A stretch of DNA of 64,000 nucleotides, from assembly GCA_963558655.1 (NCBI GenBank), contig CAUWHJ010000007.1, forward strand, positions 1 through 64,000. Reading direction: 5' to 3'. The notes under the pieces are model-generated. The model was not told where the DNA came from. It worked only from the letters and a program-made list of their open reading frames with translations, and did no database searches. Source of the stretch: UMGS1590 sp963558655 (GTDB lineage: Bacteria > Bacillota > Peptococcia > Peptococcales > Peptococcaceae). A program made the position numbers and the translations under genes. Below, piece after piece: positions 25,947-35,038 of this stretch; the stretch's first letter is position 1, and the number at the start of each line of letters is the position of its first letter.

Positions 25947-26678
25947 TCAATCGCCAGTCACATCACGCCGTGCCAACAACCACACGCTGAGCACCGCAGA
26001 GATAAGCGTGAACAGCAGCGTAAACACCGCAAGCTGCCCCACATCAATGGTCATGTTCGGATTGTTGGCACGCATCCCCACGGCGAGCAGGCTGTACGGA
26101 AAATACAGCCCCCAGCCTTGCGCCGTCAACATCAGTCCGGCAATGCCGCCCAAAAGGCCAATCGCCACCGGAATGGCGAAGGATTTGATGCACAGGCTCA
26201 GAAAAAGCTGCACAGCGCAAACGGCAATGCTGCCCAACGCCCCACACGCCAGCCATTCAAACAGCTCCGGCGGCAGCGCATCGGAAATGCCAGCGAGTTT
26301 GCCGCTGACGATGAAGAACACACCCACCACCACCTGGGTGAGCACGCTCACGCCCACAGCCGGCAGAAGTTTCCCCAGATAGAGCGCCCAGGTGCTCACC
26401 GGCGCCGTGAGAAAGCTGTTGAAATTATGATCGGTGTTTTCCAGCCGCCATTCCCAGGCGCAGTACACCGCCAGGAGCGCCGGCAGGAAGAAATACGAAG
26501 CAAACAGCGTGTGCTGCGTCCACAAGCTGTACCAACTGCTCTTGAGCAAATCCAAATTGCCGAGATAGTTGAACGTGCCCAGGCAGGCAGGAATCAGCGG
26601 CAATACGATGAAGGCAATCCACACAGGAGCATGTTTGCCCTTGATAAGCTCGGCACGTAATGCACGAATAAACATCAC
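25947..26678 (-). CDS. Lantibiotic-immunity-type ABC permease (LanG-like)
   Basis: 243 residues with six hydrophobic segments in the ABC-2 permease pattern; MFIRALRAELIKGKHAPVWIA at the start (in pieces) is typical of MutG/LanG permeases. It abuts the LanE-like gene and follows the ATPase gene in one minus-strand operon. Together they should form an exporter that removes membrane-active peptides from the cell surface. No lantibiotic precursor or modification gene is present, so a resistance rather than self-immunity role is likely. Confidence 0.82.
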   Translation of the reverse strand: MMFIRALRAELIKGKHAPVWIAFIVLPLIPACLGTFNYLGNLDLLKSSWYSLWTQHTLFASYFFLPALLAVYCAWEWRLENTDHNFNSFLTAPVSTWALYLGKLLPAVGVSVLTQVVVGVFFIVSGKLAGISDALPPELFEWLACGALGSIAVCAVQLFLSLCIKSFAIPVAIGLLGGIAGLMLTAQGWGLYFPYSLLAVGMRANNPNMTIDVGQLAVFTLLFTLISAVLSVWLLARRDVTGD

Positions 26679-27428
26679 TCATACCTCCTTACGCACGAAG
26701 AGCGTGCGGCCAACAATGAAGAAAACGAGAAACCAGCAAGCAAAAATCACCACATCAATAAGCTCCGGTGTGCGCCAGTAATATTCTGTGTAACGCGTGG
26801 CTTCGTCCCACCACATCGCCACCTGACTGAACAGCCCATAGTAGCTCCAAGGCAAAAGTCTTTGCACCACGTCTGGAAAGAATAGCCCCATCAGCCCAAG
26901 AAAACTTCCAGCAAGCCCAATCACAAGCGGCACCGCCTGATTGGCAAAGCGCAGCGACAACCCCTGCTGAAGCGTATAAAGCATCATCGACACCAGCCAA
27001 CTGATGAACGTGAAAACAGCAAACGCACGGTAAGGAATACCGCCCTGAAAAGCTTCGTAGTAGCCAATGCCTAAAAAGAGCAGCGTGCGTAAAATCAGCA
27101 CCAACGCCAGCACGATCGCCCCCCAAAGGAGCTTGGTGTTATAGATTTTACCAGGTGTGGTGAGGGTTTCCAGGCATTTCAAGGTGCTGCCCTTGTGCTC
27201 AATCTCGCAGTTGCGGCTCGCGATGACCGCCGTAGCCAACGGCAGCATAAAGCTATCAATCATCGCCAGATTATACAAGATCATCATCCAGCCCTGGCGC
27301 AGGTCTTCCGGTTCCATGCGTCTAAACGACACGCTCATCCACAAAAGCTGCGCCGCAATCAGCGCCAGGCAAACGAGATAAATCTTGCGTCTGCGACATT
27401 TGAAAAATTCCAATCGCAACGTGCTCAT
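26679..27428 (-). CDS. Lantibiotic-immunity-type ABC permease (LanE-like)
   Basis: 249 residues, six hydrophobic segments, ABC-2 type. The N-terminus LRLEFFKCRRRKIY and the cytoplasmic stretch NCEIEHKGSTLKCLETL resemble MutE/LanE proteins. Its first 4 nt overlap the ATPase gene (ATGA), and its end abuts the LanG-like gene, so the three are translationally coupled. It forms the permease heterodimer with the product of 25947-26678. Confidence 0.82.
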   Translation of the reverse strand: MSTLRLEFFKCRRRKIYLVCLALIAAQLLWMSVSFRRMEPEDLRQGWMMILYNLAMIDSFMLPLATAVIASRNCEIEHKGSTLKCLETLTTPGKIYNTKLLWGAIVLALVLILRTLLFLGIGYYEAFQGGIPYRAFAVFTFISWLVSMMLYTLQQGLSLRFANQAVPLVIGLAGSFLGLMGLFFPDVVQRLLPWSYYGLFSQVAMWWDEATRYTEYYWRTPELIDVVIFACWFLVFFIVGRTLFVRKEV

Positions 27429-28348
27429 AAGCTCGCCCCCTTTCCTGTCAGTTCAAGGAAGATGTCCTCCAAACTCTTTTGCCGTTCTTCCAGCCGCAGC
27501 ACACCAATGCTCTGTGTCACCAAAAGCTCTGTCAGCGCAGCGGTGGTGTCATCAGTAAGCAGCGGCAGCGTGAGATAACCTTCCTCGTTTTCGCTGACAC
27601 GCAAACGGCGTTCACCAAGAAGCGCCTTTGCGCGTTTGTTGTCGGTGGTACGCAGCGCCAGATGATGCTGGCTCTTGCTGTGCAGCGCTGCCAGACTGTC
27701 CTGAAACACCAGTTCGCCATCGCGGATAATGCCCACATGATCCGCCATCTGGTCGATTTCACTCAGCAGGTGGCTGGAAACGACCACCGTCATGCCGAAA
27801 CGTTTCGGCAGTTCTTTAATCAACTCACGCATCTCCTGAATCCCTGCCGGGTCAAGCCCATTGGTTGGCTCGTCTAAAATAAGCAGCCGTGGATAACCCA
27901 GCAGCGCCGCTGCCAGCCCCAGCCGCTGCTTCATACCCAGGCTGTAATGGGCGGCACGCTTGTCCTTCGCTTCCGTCAGGCGCACAATATCCAGCACCTC
28001 GCCGATGTGCGCCGCCGGCACACCGCGCATGGTCTGCACAATCCGCAGATTTTCTTCGCCTGTCAGGTGACCGTAATAGCTTGGGCTTTCAATCAGGCTG
28101 CCGATTTGCTTTAAGATGGTCAAACGGTTGCGCCGTGTCAGCGGCTCGCCAAACACGGCAATGTCGCCGCTCGTTGGCCGCACAAGCCCGAGAATCATTT
28201 TCAGCGTGGTTGATTTGCCAGCGCCGTTTGGCCCCAGAAAGCCATAGATGCAGCCCTCCGGCACGCGCAGGCTGAGGTCGTTGACACGCAGCACACTGCC
28301 GTATTTTTTTGAAAGATGGTTGGTGGCTATAACAGATGAAAATGCCAT
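27425..28348 (-). CDS. Lantibiotic-immunity-type ABC ATPase (LanF-like)
   Basis: 307 residues. The Walker A is GPNGAGKST, the signature YSLGMKQRLGLAAALL, Walker B LLILDEPTNGLDP and the switch His is in VVSSHLLSEID. A C-terminal accessory domain of about 90 residues follows, as in BcrA/LanF-type ATPases. The ATG at 28348 has ACGGAGG upstream; a longer frame start is rejected. First gene of the LanFEG-like operon, divergent from the response regulator at 28538. Confidence 0.9.
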   Translation of the reverse strand: MAFSSVIATNHLSKKYGSVLRVNDLSLRVPEGCIYGFLGPNGAGKSTTLKMILGLVRPTSGDIAVFGEPLTRRNRLTILKQIGSLIESPSYYGHLTGEENLRIVQTMRGVPAAHIGEVLDIVRLTEAKDKRAAHYSLGMKQRLGLAAALLGYPRLLILDEPTNGLDPAGIQEMRELIKELPKRFGMTVVVSSHLLSEIDQMADHVGIIRDGELVFQDSLAALHSKSQHHLALRTTDNKRAKALLGERRLRVSENEEGYLTLPLLTDDTTAALTELLVTQSIGVLRLEERQKSLEDIFLELTGKGASL

Positions 28349-28404
28349 GAGAAAAACCTCCGTTTCATGTGATGTTGAATCAGTATGTATCATTTCATGC
28401 TCTT

Positions 28405-28457
28405 ATCTTACCCCGCCCGCCTTACACGCGCGTGACGCCTTCCTTACGACTACCTTA
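28405..28457 (-). promoter_or_regulatory. Candidate response-regulator boxes and -10 of the LanFEG-like operon
   Basis: On the minus strand three TAAGG boxes begin 11 and 22 nt apart (28457, 28446, 28424), followed by a TAAGAT -10 (28410-28405) in the context GTAAGATAA. Helical-turn spacing and position fit binding by the adjacent OmpR-type regulator. The same GTAAGATAA appears in the promoter at 63903. Confidence 0.45.
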
Positions 28458-28537
28458 AAAATTGTCGCCGCCCGTCCCATGCGCCTGCAAAATATGCTAT
28501 GATAGAGCCAGCTTATAACGAAAGGAACGATGCCACC

Positions 28538-29230
28538 ATGGCTTATAATATTCTCATTGTTGATGACGAACCATCGCTGCGAGAGATGATTCGCGCCTTT
28601 CTCACCCAGGCAGGCTATACCACCTGCACCGCTGCCAACTGCGCCGAAGCGCTGAGCGTGTTTCGCTCCGCCAAGCCAGACGCTGTGCTTTTGGACATCA
28701 TGCTGCCCGATGGCGACGGCTTTAGCCTGTTTCGCCAACTGCGTGCCCTGCGTGATGTGCCAACGCTCTTTCTCTCTGCCCGTGACGAGGACGCTGCCCG
28801 TTTAGAAGGCTTAGGGCTGGGTGCCGATGACTACATCACCAAACCTTTCCTGCCAGAAGAACTGCTTTTGCGGCTGGCGGCGGTGCTGCGCCGTGTCTAC
28901 CGCGACCAGCCCGCAGAGGACACCGCTCATCTCGGCGATGTGGAGATTCTCTGGGGGCAGAGCATGGTGCGGCGCAATGGTGAGGACATTGCCCTCACCG
29001 CCAAAGAATACGCCCTGCTCAAAAAGCTGTGGGACAACCGCGGCAACATTGTCACCATTGATGCCCTCTGCGACGCCCTGTGGGACGGGCCAAACATTGG
29101 CTACGAAAACACCCTCATGGTGCACATTCGCCGTCTGCGGGCGAAAATCGAAGCCGACCCTTCGCACCCACGCCACCTCCTCACCGTGCGTGGTCTGGGC
29201 TATCGTCTGGCACGGGAGGGCGAAGCATGA
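28538..29230 (+). CDS. OmpR-family response regulator
   Basis: 230 residues. The receiver domain has acidic pocket D9/D10, phospho-acceptor D53 and K102; the C-terminal winged helix (about 130-228) ends in HPRHLLTVRGLGYRL, as in OmpR/PhoB proteins. The ATG at 28538 is preceded by AAAGGA at rather long spacing. Divergent from the LanFEG-like operon and overlapping the kinase by ATGA. It likely controls the transporter in response to antimicrobial peptides. Confidence 0.93.
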   Translation: MAYNILIVDDEPSLREMIRAFLTQAGYTTCTAANCAEALSVFRSAKPDAVLLDIMLPDGDGFSLFRQLRALRDVPTLFLSARDEDAARLEGLGLGADDYITKPFLPEELLLRLAAVLRRVYRDQPAEDTAHLGDVEILWGQSMVRRNGEDIALTAKEYALLKKLWDNRGNIVTIDALCDALWDGPNIGYENTLMVHIRRLRAKIEADPSHPRHLLTVRGLGYRLAREGEA

Positions 29231-30438
29231 GCCGCTTCAAAGGGCTGTGGCGCTCGGCGCTGGTGATGACGCTCTCAGTAACGCTGATTTTCATCCTCTT
29301 CATCATCGGGCTGATTGGCTTCATGGTGCTCTCCTTCACCCTCAACACCGAGGCCAATTTCAGCACCAATGGCGTCGACGAAGCTCTTGTGAAAACGGAA
29401 ACCGGCTACCAATTCACCACCCCCGAACTGCTCGATGGCAAAGGCCAGTGGGCGATGCTCATTGACGACCAAAGCGGGCAGATCATTTGGAGCTACAACA
29501 AGCCCGATGACATTCCTTCCACCTACACCATGCGTGATGTCGCCAGTTTCACACGCTGGTACCTTGAGGACTACCCCGTTCGCACCCGTATTCGTGATGA
29601 CGGGCTGCTTATCATCGGTGCCCCCAAGTTCAGCTCGCAACGCTACACGCTGGAAATACCCACCAACACCATTGGCCCCACCTTCTTTTGGTTCAGCGGG
29701 CTTTTCATCGTCATGATTGCCAGCGTGCTCGCTGTTTCGGCGCTGCTCTTGCGCCGCTGGTTCCGCAAAGACCAGTCGCGGGTGGACGCCGCCCGTGCCG
29801 AATGGGTGAACGGTGTCAGTCACGACATTCGCACACCGCTCTCCTTGGTCATGGGCAGCGCCGCCCAGCTTGAAACTGACCCCACACTCAGCGCCGATGC
29901 CCGCAGCAAAGCCACCCTCATTCGCCGCCAAAGCCAAACCATTCGTGATTTAGTGGGCGACCTCAACCTCACCATGCGCCTGGAATCGAGTATGCAGGTG
30001 CTGCGCCACGACACCGTGCAACCCGCCGCCCTGCTCAGGCAAACCGTGGCAGATTTTCTAAACAGCGGCCAGGCAGATGCCTACCCCCTCGACATGGCGC
30101 TGCCAGACACGCCGCTGCCCCCTTTGGACGCCGACGCCGCCCTGCTGCGCCGTGCCCTGACCAACCTGCTTTCCAACTGCGTGCGCCACAATCCGCCCGG
30201 CTCACGCATCTGTGTCGGTGGCTTTGTGCAGGACAAGCACTGCGTGCTCTTCATTGAAAGCGACGCCCCCGCTTCTGCTGCCAGCATTGGCAAAAGCCCT
30301 GGCGTGGGTGAAGACGGCCTCGCCGCGCATGGCACCGGCCTCTCTCTCGTCATCAGAATTGCCCAGGCCCACGGCGGCGAAGCCCGTTTCGACACCGAAG
30401 GCCATTTCCGCTGCGAGCTTTGGCTGCCCTTACCATAA
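29227..30438 (+). CDS. Membrane sensor histidine kinase
   Basis: 403 residues. Two membrane segments (about 10-37 and 153-178) enclose an extracellular domain of about 115 residues. The H-box is NGVSHDIRTPLS near residue 200; the N-box LTNLLSNCVRHNP and the G-box GTGLSLVIRIAQAHGG follow. It phosphorylates the regulator encoded just upstream (4-nt overlap). The size of the external loop suggests direct ligand sensing rather than the intramembrane type. Confidence 0.92.
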   Translation: MSRFKGLWRSALVMTLSVTLIFILFIIGLIGFMVLSFTLNTEANFSTNGVDEALVKTETGYQFTTPELLDGKGQWAMLIDDQSGQIIWSYNKPDDIPSTYTMRDVASFTRWYLEDYPVRTRIRDDGLLIIGAPKFSSQRYTLEIPTNTIGPTFFWFSGLFIVMIASVLAVSALLLRRWFRKDQSRVDAARAEWVNGVSHDIRTPLSLVMGSAAQLETDPTLSADARSKATLIRRQSQTIRDLVGDLNLTMRLESSMQVLRHDTVQPAALLRQTVADFLNSGQADAYPLDMALPDTPLPPLDADAALLRRALTNLLSNCVRHNPPGSRICVGGFVQDKHCVLFIESDAPASAASIGKSPGVGEDGLAAHGTGLSLVIRIAQAHGGEARFDTEGHFRCELWLPLP

Positions 30439-30440
30439 CA

Positions 30441-30480
30441 AAACGCCACGCGTTTCCTTTGAAAGAAACGCGTGGCGTTT
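30441..30480. terminator. Bidirectional terminator
   Basis: A 16-bp perfect stem (AAACGCCACGCGTTTC) with an 8-nt loop lies between the convergent kinase genes at 29227 and 30501. Confidence 0.9.
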
Positions 30481-30500
30481 ATTGATGAACAAAAATAAAT

Positions 30501-31790
30501 TCACGACAACGGAATGGCGATTTCCAGATGAAATTTTCCACCTTCGGCGCAGGCGTTCATGGCACCGCCATAACGCTCGACAGCCTGACGAATGTTGGTA
30601 AGCCCAAAACCGTGGAGAAAGGCGTCGTCTTTGCTGGTGCGCGTTGGCTGAGACGCGGCGCGCATATTGTTTTCCACGCCAATCGCCAACAGCCCCTGCT
30701 GCACGCCCACCTTGAGACTAATCAGCCGTTCTTCCGGCGGCAGTTGTTCCGAGGCTTCAATGGCATTATCCAGCGCATTGCCAAAGATGGTGCTGAGGTC
30801 CAGTGGGGAAATGAAGCCAGCTTTGTCGAAATGCGAAATCATCACAGAAAAAGCAATTTTCTGCTCACAGGCACGTTCTGCCTTTGCGCGCAAGATGACA
30901 TCGAGAAAATCGTTGCCGCTGTGCACAAAATCTTCGTAGTCGGCAATCTGCGCCCGCAAGGCCTGCGCTGATGCTTTCATCTCTGGCGACTGCGGCGCAA
31001 CTTCAAGCAAAAGCAGGTGATTTTTCATATCATGATAGATGGCGCGCACCCGTTCCTCGGTTTTCTGCTTTTCGAGATGGTAGGCGTATTGCTGCTCAAG
31101 CTGGGCAATACGCAGGCGGTCTTGCTCCGCTTGGGCGCGCAAATATTGCAGGTTGCGCGCATAAAGAAAAATCAGAAAGAAAAAGATCGCAAAAATGATC
31201 GTGCTCAGATAAAATATACCTTCCGACAAGATGCTCAGATTCAAATACTGATAGCTCGTTGCCCAAAAAAGGGAAAACGGCACCAGAAAAATCGCTGTGA
31301 GAATGGCACCATCACGCCCATTCAGCGGATAGCGGAAATGGCGCACCAAAAGCCACACGCCAGCCACAAACACAAAACGCACGCTGAGCGTGAGCAGGTA
31401 CACCGCCGGACGCAAGATGGTTTCGCCTGCCACCTGCACAAGCATGGCATCGCCAAAAATCGCAGGCCCCATGCCGAGCATCACCGCTTCCGGCACAATA
31501 CTCACCGTCAGCACCCAAATTTCATAAACCACCAGCGCCGGAACCAGCCCATCACGATAGAACAGGCATATGCCCAAAATCGCCAGCGCGGAAATGAAGA
31601 AAATTTTATACGCGCCGAGCACTGTCCACCAGGTACAGAAAAAGGCGAAAGCAACAATGCTCACAGGCACCACCAAGCGTGCAAGCCAGGGCTGAATACG
31701 CGGCTGTTTGAGAAAGCAGCCCATAAAGAGCCACAGGCAAAAACCCTCGGTGAATGTCGAGATCAAATCCAGAAAATAAAACACCGCCAT
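30501..31790 (-). CDS. GHKL-type (AgrC-like) sensor histidine kinase
   Basis: 429 residues. About six hydrophobic segments fill residues 1-210, then a coiled linker. The H-box region is IYHDMKNHLLLLE, followed by the GHKL ATPase with FGNALDNAIEA and GFGLTNIRQAVERYGG. This is the AgrC/peptide-sensing architecture that usually partners LytTR regulators. ACGGAGG lies upstream of the ATG. It has its own promoter at 31852-31880, separate from the ABC genes upstream. No regulator is adjacent; the LytTR regulator at 35039 is the likely partner. Confidence 0.88.
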   Translation of the reverse strand: MAVFYFLDLISTFTEGFCLWLFMGCFLKQPRIQPWLARLVVPVSIVAFAFFCTWWTVLGAYKIFFISALAILGICLFYRDGLVPALVVYEIWVLTVSIVPEAVMLGMGPAIFGDAMLVQVAGETILRPAVYLLTLSVRFVFVAGVWLLVRHFRYPLNGRDGAILTAIFLVPFSLFWATSYQYLNLSILSEGIFYLSTIIFAIFFFLIFLYARNLQYLRAQAEQDRLRIAQLEQQYAYHLEKQKTEERVRAIYHDMKNHLLLLEVAPQSPEMKASAQALRAQIADYEDFVHSGNDFLDVILRAKAERACEQKIAFSVMISHFDKAGFISPLDLSTIFGNALDNAIEASEQLPPEERLISLKVGVQQGLLAIGVENNMRAASQPTRTSKDDAFLHGFGLTNIRQAVERYGGAMNACAEGGKFHLEIAIPLS

Positions 31791-31851
31791 GGTCGGTCGT
31801 CCTCCGTTTTTTGCGAAACTTGTGCGGCACCCCCATGCCGCAAACACTTTT

Positions 31852-31880
31852 ATTATACGTTCCGCCGCATAAAAAAGCAA
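31852..31880 (-). promoter_or_regulatory. Sigma-A promoter of the GHKL kinase
   Basis: TTGCTT, a 17-nt spacer and a consensus TATAAT. The -35 overlaps the 3' end of the upstream ABC operon terminator, so the kinase is uncoupled from that operon. Confidence 0.75.
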
Positions 31881-31918
31881 CGCCGCACGCTTCTTTTGAA
31901 AAGAAACGCGCGGCGTTG
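31871..31918 (-). terminator. Terminator of the BceAB-like operon
   Basis: A long imperfect stem with a perfect CAACGCCGC outer block and a TTTTGAAAA apex is followed by TTTTTT on the minus strand, 12 nt beyond the permease stop. Confidence 0.8.
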
Positions 31919-31929
31919 ATGGTGTTTTA

Positions 31930-34062
31930 TCATTTCACGCCCAAGATGGCGCACACTTTGCGGCGGGTGAGACGGTACACTGCCCACAGCAGCACGCACA
32001 CCCCGCAAACCACGAGGGCGCAAAGCCCAAGGCCGGTGATTTCGGCAGAAGTGAATTGGCCATCATTGAAGTACATAATCAGGAGATAGAAACCGGTGAT
32101 GATGGCTGTGCCAATGACAGACGGCACAAGGAACACACGGCGCACCTGGCTGGTAGCGGAATGCAGCAGGTAAGCCGGTGGCGCACCAAGGTGGCGCAAG
32201 TCGTCATACACACGGCGGTTGAAGAGCGCAATGGTGAGACAACGGGTGTAGGCAATGACAAATACCGCAGCGAAGCAAACAATGGCGATGAATACGAAGA
32301 TCATCATAAAGACGGCGTAAGTCTGAAGGGCTTCCACATCGTTCATCACGCGGAAAGTTGGCATATATTGCCAATAAGCACGGAAGTCGGTGCTGTCGCG
32401 GTTGTCATAGCGAATACCAGCAAGGCCAGATTCTTCGGCGTTCTCTGGGTCGGTAAAGTATTCGCCGGTTTCTTCAATATCACGCTCACGCACCACTGGG
32501 TCCCAGCTGTCCACCAGTTCTACTTCCGGTCCGGAATGGTCCACAATATCGTTAAACAGGGCACAGGCAAATTCGTAGGTGTCGTCCACGTTTGTCACGT
32601 TAAATGCCACCATGTTCTCCAGCCACTCCGAGGTTAAACCGGCGGTCATGCGGGCGTAGTCGCCATCGTCCAGCACATAGTGGCCAAGCAAGCTGTTGTT
32701 GGTGAGCTGCTTACCCTCGCTGACAGGGAATTTTTCGCCGGTGACGTAGTTGGTAATCACTGTTGGCGGTTCGCCGAACTCATAGTTGTCGAAGCCATCC
32801 TGATTGTAGATGGCATCAACGGTGCCCGGTTTCACGTCCACGTTTTCGCCGGTGAGGGCGTTGTAGCCGCTTTCAGACAAAAAGAGCGTGGAGTTGCAAG
32901 TTTCGTAATACACCACATCGTAGGTGGTGCCCACGGCGGTTTCTTTTTCAACCTGCGTATTGCCGTCTACCGCCAAGCGTGCCATTGGCGCTTCGTTGTA
33001 GCGCACAATATCCACACCATAGTCATCGGCGAGTGTGCGAATATCGTCTTCCGTAACCATATCCTGGTCGCTGCGATAGTGGAACAGGTAGTCAATCGGC
33101 AGATTTTTGGTAGCGCTGCCAGAGCCGCCCATCATCATTGGCATATAGAAGCTGGCAAAGAAGGCACCGGCAATGAGCACCGTCATCACGAGCATATTAC
33201 GCACGGTTTGGCGTGCCTGGAATTTCATCATCGACACAGAGATGATGTCTTTGTAGCGTTTGTTTTTTCTGCTCCAACCATTGCCAACGGTGTGCAACAG
33301 CATCATGTAAAGCCCCACAATGGCTGGAAGGTAGAAAATGGCGTCCACCACGCCCGGTGCATACCAGTGCAGTACATTGACAAAGAAAGTTGGCATAAAG
33401 TAGCCCAGCGAACCGCCCACAATCACAAGCACAATGCCCAGCCAGCCATAAAAACGTGGCACGGCACGGATGGGTTCGCTCTTGTGGCTTTCCTGAACCA
33501 CATCAATGATGTTCGTCTTACGCACGGAGCGGCGGCCAAGCCAGAAGAGCATCACCACCACAAAGAGCACAAAAACGAGCACATAGGCATAGGCGGTGAG
33601 GTCAAACGACAGCGCCATTTCTGCGGTGTCTACAATAAAACGGCGGAACAGCTGCCAAATGCCTGCTGCCACAGCGGCACCAAGGATACCACCGCCAATG
33701 CAGCTGACTGCCGCAATCAACGCCAGTTCTTTGTAGAGGGCGTGCGAAAGCTGTTTGCGGCTGGCACCAAGTGCCAGAAAGATGCCTGTTTCACGGCTTT
33801 TTTCGCGGAAGAACAGCCCGGCGGCATAGGTGGTGAACACGGCACAGCCCAAAATGGTGAGCACATAAATCATCATCACCTGCTTGCGGCTGTCGCCGCC
33901 CTCCGGCAGCACGTCCATCACTGTTGGCGAGCGCATCATCAGGCTATATGCCGTGACGAGCGTCACAGAAAAGAGGGCACAGAAGAAAAGCAGCGCATAG
34001 CGCCCGCGGTTTTTGCTGCGTAAACGGGCGCTGACCTTGTTAAAGGTGGTGAGGCTGGTCAT
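31930..34062 (-). CDS. FtsX-like ABC permease (BceB-type)
   Basis: 710 residues with ten predicted membrane segments. Between segments 7 and 8 lies a large extracellular domain of about 250 residues (roughly 315-580), the hallmark of BceB-type permeases. The FtsX core motif LALGASRKQLSHAL is near residue 98. BceB proteins detoxify cell-wall antibiotics such as bacitracin and lantibiotics and often signal to a kinase. It follows its ATPase by 6 nt in one operon. Confidence 0.9.
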   Translation of the reverse strand: MTSLTTFNKVSARLRSKNRGRYALLFFCALFSVTLVTAYSLMMRSPTVMDVLPEGGDSRKQVMMIYVLTILGCAVFTTYAAGLFFREKSRETGIFLALGASRKQLSHALYKELALIAAVSCIGGGILGAAVAAGIWQLFRRFIVDTAEMALSFDLTAYAYVLVFVLFVVVMLFWLGRRSVRKTNIIDVVQESHKSEPIRAVPRFYGWLGIVLVIVGGSLGYFMPTFFVNVLHWYAPGVVDAIFYLPAIVGLYMMLLHTVGNGWSRKNKRYKDIISVSMMKFQARQTVRNMLVMTVLIAGAFFASFYMPMMMGGSGSATKNLPIDYLFHYRSDQDMVTEDDIRTLADDYGVDIVRYNEAPMARLAVDGNTQVEKETAVGTTYDVVYYETCNSTLFLSESGYNALTGENVDVKPGTVDAIYNQDGFDNYEFGEPPTVITNYVTGEKFPVSEGKQLTNNSLLGHYVLDDGDYARMTAGLTSEWLENMVAFNVTNVDDTYEFACALFNDIVDHSGPEVELVDSWDPVVRERDIEETGEYFTDPENAEESGLAGIRYDNRDSTDFRAYWQYMPTFRVMNDVEALQTYAVFMMIFVFIAIVCFAAVFVIAYTRCLTIALFNRRVYDDLRHLGAPPAYLLHSATSQVRRVFLVPSVIGTAIITGFYLLIMYFNDGQFTSAEITGLGLCALVVCGVCVLLWAVYRLTRRKVCAILGVK

Positions 34063-34068
34063 GGCGCA

Positions 34069-34815
34069 TCACTCCTCTCCCATGGCACGCACAGCATCTA
34101 AGAGTGCATCCTGGAAATCGCCGCGCGATTCTGCGCCACGTTTCAGCGTGCGCCAAACCACGCCATCTCGCAGCACGATGACACGGTCACAGAAGGACGC
34201 CGCATAAGAATCGTGCGTCACCATGAGAATGGTTGCATCCATGGCTGCTTTGGCCTGTTCAAAACTCTGAATAACCGCACGGGACGATTTGCTGTCGAGG
34301 TTACCGGTTGGTTCGTCAGCAAGAATCATCAGCGGCTGATTGATGAGGGCACGTGCCACAGCGGTGCGCTGTTTTTCGCCACCGGAAATCTCTGCCGGAT
34401 ACTTGGCTTTGATGTGCGCCAACCCGAAAATGTCGCAGAGATGGTCGGCACGGGCTTCCACCTGGTCGTTCACGGTGCCGCCGATGATGGACGGCAGAAG
34501 AATGTTCTCCCGCACAGAAAGCCCGTCTAAAAGCAGAAAGTCCTGAAACACGAAGCCCAGCTTTTTGTTACGCACTTCTGCCAGCGCAGCTTCGTCCAGC
34601 TTTGCCAGCTCGGTATCGCCCAAGAGAATGCTGCCGCTGTCTGATGGAATGTAGCAGGAAATGCAGTTGAGCAGCGTGGTTTTGCCAGAGCCGGAAGGCC
34701 CCATGATGGCGACAAATTCGCCCTCGTTCACAGAAAGTGAAATGCCTTTGAGTACCTCGTAGGTGGCGTTGCCCACCTGATAAGACTTGTGTAAATCGTT
34801 GACAGTTAACATCAT
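34069..34815 (-). CDS. ABC ATPase (BceA-type)
   Basis: 248 residues. Walker A GPSGSGKTT, signature ISGGEKQRTAVARAL, Walker B LMILADEPTGNLDS and switch MVTHDSYAA are all intact. It belongs to the LolD/MacB-like family that pairs with FtsX permeases. AGGAGG precedes two tandem ATGs (34815 and 34812); either may be used. The divergent promoter region contains four LytTR-type boxes, so the operon is likely controlled by the regulator at 35039. Confidence 0.93.
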   Translation of the reverse strand: MMLTVNDLHKSYQVGNATYEVLKGISLSVNEGEFVAIMGPSGSGKTTLLNCISCYIPSDSGSILLGDTELAKLDEAALAEVRNKKLGFVFQDFLLLDGLSVRENILLPSIIGGTVNDQVEARADHLCDIFGLAHIKAKYPAEISGGEKQRTAVARALINQPLMILADEPTGNLDSKSSRAVIQSFEQAKAAMDATILMVTHDSYAASFCDRVIVLRDGVVWRTLKRGAESRGDFQDALLDAVRAMGEE

Positions 34816-34892
34816 CGTTACCTCCTTTAGGGTGGTTCGTTGTTTTTCTATGGTTTTACTTTATCACCATCACCAACAAGACGTTGGGGGTG

Positions 34893-34970
34893 TTGTCAAA
34901 AATGGGGGTTTTCTTGTCATTTTTAACAGCGGGGCTGCACGCCTTGTCAAAAATGGCCGTTTTTTTGTCA
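34893..34970. promoter_or_regulatory. Two pairs of LytTR-type binding boxes
   Basis: TTGTCA occurs at 34893, 34914, 34944 and 34965. Within each pair the spacing is exactly 21 nt, two helical turns, as known for AgrA and other LytTR regulators binding direct repeats. Flanks are also similar: boxes 1 and 3 read TTGTCAAAAATGG. The array lies between the ABC ATPase (minus) and the LytTR regulator (plus). Confidence 0.7.
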
Positions 34971-34998
34971 AGTTTGGTTTTCTGCCGCCGACCGGCTG

Positions 34999-35007
34999 TG
35001 CTACAAT
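34999..35007 (+). promoter_or_regulatory. Extended -10 of the LytTR regulator gene
   Basis: TGCTACAAT is an extended -10 element, 31 nt after the last TTGTCA box and about 30 nt before the start codon. No -35 of good quality is present, as expected for an activator-dependent promoter. Confidence 0.55.
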
Positions 35008-35038
35008 ACAAACAGACATTGAAAAAGGGGGCAGACCT

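Noticed and set aside
25947..28348. Complete lantibiotic biosynthesis cluster
   Set aside because: Only immunity-type ABC and two-component genes are present; no precursor, LanB/C/M or protease gene could be found.
32680..34023. 447-codon plus-strand frame opposite the BceB-like permease
   Set aside because: Antisense shadow rich in His and Cys; the permease on the other strand has clear family structure.
34965..34970. TTGTCA at 34965 as the -35 of the LytTR regulator promoter
   Set aside because: The spacer to TACAAT would be 31 nt. The box fits the 21-nt LytTR repeat pattern instead.
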